A stretch of 6,363 nt of DNA from Mycoplasmatota bacterium. Its GTDB lineage: Bacteria; Bacillota_I; Bacilli_A; Izemoplasmatales; Izemoplasmataceae. This document shows, piece after piece, positions 5,205 through 6,363 of the stretch (the stretch's first letter is position 1; each line of letters starts with the position of its first letter). The stretch covers positions 1-6,363 of the forward strand of contig DAOVWR010000070.1 of the NCBI GenBank assembly GCA_030636545.1, written 5' to 3'. Below the pieces are notes generated by a model. That model was not told the DNA's origin, made no database searches, and saw only the letters and a list, made by a program, of their open reading frames with translations. Position numbers and translations under genes: made by a program.

Positions 5205-6158
5205 TCACTCACTTTCTAGCATTTTTAAGATTTTTGTTGCCGTTTCATTATACCATGAAACATTCTTATATTTATCAATACTTCTTTTAATTTCTGGGAT
5301 AGCACTTACTAGTTTTTGGTTACCTATCATACATACTGCATTCCTTTTTAAAACTAACGGACCTGTCCAACTTGATGCATTTTTTCCATATATTTCTTTA
5401 AACTCTTTATTTGTTAAATCGAGTAAACTAATCAAATTAATATTTTCAAACCCAGCAGGTTCATATTCTTCATGAAGATGAAAATCAATCCCAGTGTTTT
5501 TGGGACATACTTGTTGACATATATCACAGCCATATATTACTTCCTTGAAATATGATATTTCAGTTTCACTTAAGATATTCTTTTCCTGACTAATATCAGA
5601 TATACATAATTCTCTATCAAATCCGTTGTCTAAGGCACTACTAGGGCAGGCATCAATACACAATGTGCAATCACCACAATCGTCAGCTACCTCAATATTC
5701 TTTGTTATATCGATATCAACTAAGATTGTGGCAAGATTGAGATATGTTCCATATTTATTATTAATTAATAATTGATTCTTACCAATACATCCTAAATTTG
5801 CGAGTGTTGCTGCTTGCTTCTCATAAATATCTGATACATCAACACTAAAATGGCTCTTTATTTTTAACTTATCAAATGCTTTTTCAATTGTTTCAAATAC
5901 TTTTTTAAATACTAAATGATAGTCTGTATTATAAGAGTATCTAGAGAGAACTCCATAACTCTTTCCTTTGTATTCGACTGTTTTGCTAGGATAGCTTAAT
6001 CCTAAGACTATTATCGTTTTATATTTGCTAAAGTTAGGGATACGACTAAAAGAATCTTCTTTACCATAAGTAGATCTAGTTTTTAAATATTCATCTATAC
6101 TAATAAAACCAAATAGATCAACATGCTTTTTAAGGATGTTAGATATTTCTTCTTTCAT
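5205..6158 (-). CDS. queG: Epoxyqueuosine reductase QueG, short form
   Basis: QueG reduces epoxyqueuosine to queuosine at tRNA position 34 (Asp, Asn, His, Tyr tRNAs), the last step of the Q pathway, using a cobalamin cofactor and two [4Fe-4S] clusters. The 317-residue product shows VLSRYSYNTDYH (70-81), VDVSDIYEK (106-114; Asp107 corresponds by position to the catalytic Asp), LGCIGKNQLLI (122-132), the ferredoxin-like CX2CX2CX3CP at Cys161/164/167/171, then Cys185 and GCDICQQVCPKN (210-221; Cys211/214/218). All eight Cys are present. Residues 263-316 form a short HEAT-like tail (WTGPLVLKRNAVCMIGN). Studied QueG proteins are about 350-390 residues, so the C-terminal repeat region is shorter here, with an intact stop. 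The ATG at 6158 is used because AGGTGA lies 5 nt before it; the in-frame GTG at 6167 is inside that SD. Its promoter has a perfect -35, and trmL follows after 5 nt. The remaining Q pathway genes are not in the window. Confidence 0.93.
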   Translation of the reverse strand: MKEEISNILKKHVDLFGFISIDEYLKTRSTYGKEDSFSRIPNFSKYKTIIVLGLSYPSKTVEYKGKSYGVLSRYSYNTDYHLVFKKVFETIEKAFDKLKIKSHFSVDVSDIYEKQAATLANLGCIGKNQLLINNKYGTYLNLATILVDIDITKNIEVADDCGDCTLCIDACPSSALDNGFDRELCISDISQEKNILSETEISYFKEVIYGCDICQQVCPKNTGIDFHLHEEYEPAGFENINLISLLDLTNKEFKEIYGKNASSWTGPLVLKRNAVCMIGNQKLVSAIPEIKRSIDKYKNVSWYNETATKILKMLESE

Positions 6159-6175
6159 AAATATCACCTATATCT

Positions 6176-6204
6176 AATATAATATTTCTTTATCTTATTG
6201 TCAA
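6176..6204 (-). promoter_or_regulatory. Promoter of the queG-trmL operon
   Basis: On the minus strand a perfect TTGACA (6204-6199) lies 17 nt upstream of TATATT (6181-6176, 5/6 match). There is no TG before the -10, so it uses the -35 instead. The predicted start near 6169 coincides with the SD AGGTGA (6169-6164), giving an 11-nt leader. It is the strongest -35 in the window. Confidence 0.7.
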
Positions 6205-6241
6205 AAAAACAATCGTATTGATTTCCATACAATTAGTCTAT

Positions 6242-6278
6242 TATGTGCTAATTATATTACACATATCTAATTATGTGT
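6242..6278. repeat. TATGTG half-site repeats upstream of the XRE gene; candidate operator
   Basis: A perfect inverted repeat ACACATA-N6-TATGTGT (6259-6265, 6272-6278) has a third TATGTG copy at 6242-6247 in the same orientation as the right arm. Half-site centres are 18 and 12 nt apart. CTAATTA also occurs twice (6248-6254, 6267-6273). The repeat covers the -35 region of the XRE promoter, the usual position of an autorepressor site. A T6 run at 6281-6286 makes a terminator-like fold possible, but no rightward gene lies upstream to need one. Confidence 0.45.
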
Positions 6279-6285
6279 GCTTTTT

Positions 6286-6294
6286 TGCTACAAT
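6286..6294 (+). promoter_or_regulatory. Extended -10 promoter of the XRE regulator gene
   Basis: TGCTACAAT is an extended -10 (TACAAT 6289-6294, 5/6 match) without a recognisable -35, since the -35 position falls in the centre of the ACACATA inverted repeat. Transcription would start near 6301, at the first base of the SD GGTGA, with a leader of about 10 nt. Confidence 0.55.
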
Positions 6295-6310
6295 ATAAAC
6301 GGTGATGAAT

Positions 6311-6363
6311 ATGAAAACATTAGGTGAAAGATTAAAAGAAATTAGAGAATTAAGAAATTTTCC
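6311..6363 (+). CDS. XRE-family helix-turn-helix regulator, N-terminal fragment
   Basis: Only 17 complete codons are in the window: MKTLGERLKEIRELRNF. The pattern G-x-x-L-K-x-I-R-E-x-R is the first helix of the Cro/C1/XRE-type DNA-binding domain, found at the start of very many small repressors, including phage and toxin-antitoxin regulators. The start at 6311 has GGTGA (6301-6305) 5 nt upstream; the in-frame ATG at 6305 is inside the SD. It is divergent from queG across 152 bp, and repeat half-sites overlap its promoter, which fits an autoregulator. What it controls lies outside the window or is queG itself; the sequence does not say. Confidence 0.7.
   Translation, partial: MKTLGERLKEIRELRNF

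Noticed and set aside
5191..5475. 94-codon open frame on the plus strand over the trmL/queG junction
   Set aside because: It is antisense to queG, which has all its motifs in the other frame, and I see no recognisable domain in it.
6259..6286. Intrinsic terminator on the plus strand (hairpin plus T6)
   Set aside because: No rightward gene lies upstream, and the T-run merges with the XRE -10 region; an operator is the more economical reading, although a terminator fold is not excluded.
1..6363. Mycoplasma genetic code (UGA = Trp)
   Set aside because: Three genes end with TGA at sensible positions with a neighbour starting right after, and the Trp residues I checked are encoded by TGG.
1..6363. 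CRISPR arrays, tRNA or rRNA genes, insertion sequences, toxin-antitoxin or defence genes
   Set aside because: No spaced direct repeats, tRNA-like cloverleaf, transposase motifs or defence domains were seen; the XRE fragment alone is not evidence of a phage or toxin-antitoxin module.

Overview
The window is AT-rich, low-GC chromosomal DNA. TGA is used as a stop (queG, the DUF402 gene, the DUF697-like gene) and the Trp codons I checked are TGG, so the code is the standard bacterial one and not the Mycoplasma UGA=Trp code. Shine-Dalgarno sites of the GAGGTGA type, a YgaC/Ntdp-type DUF402 protein, TrmL and QueG, and the base composition point to a low-GC Firmicute or a standard-code relative of the Mollicutes. 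The lineage is inference; nothing here fixes a genus.

Layout: at the left edge a NadD-like nucleotidyltransferase gene runs leftward off the window and carries an in-frame TAA at codon 57. It is divergent from an M42 metallo-aminopeptidase gene (278-1300, +), which is followed by a cytosolic alkaline-phosphatase-superfamily phosphodiesterase gene (1342-2451, +). A hairpin with a T-tract on both sides, built into the end of that gene, separates it from a long leftward block. Read in its own direction the block is queG (6158-5205), trmL (5199-4687), a DUF402 nucleotide phosphatase gene (4632-4102), an unrecognised four-helix membrane protein (4105-3596), and a DUF697-like membrane protein (3471-2536). 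At the right edge an XRE-type helix-turn-helix regulator starts rightward, divergent from queG.

How the genes fit together: queG and trmL are 5 nt apart and both act on the wobble nucleotide (position 34) of tRNAs, although on different tRNAs. The DUF402 and membrane-protein genes overlap by an ATGA junction, with the second gene's SD inside the first gene, so they are probably translationally coupled. The other genes look like housekeeping genes with no evident shared pathway.

The most striking feature is promoter architecture. Seven of the eight gene starts have a -10 element just upstream of the SD (5-7 nt away in six cases, 11 nt in one), and six of these seven are extended -10 (TGN) elements. 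Predicted transcripts therefore begin at or just before the SD, with leaders of about 10-16 nt. Other points worth a look are the nonsense codon in the NadD-like gene, a 57-nt nested inverted repeat abutting the DUF697-like promoter, and half-site repeats overlapping the XRE promoter. I see no CRISPR array, tRNA, rRNA, insertion sequence or prophage, and no clear sign of a novel multi-gene system.
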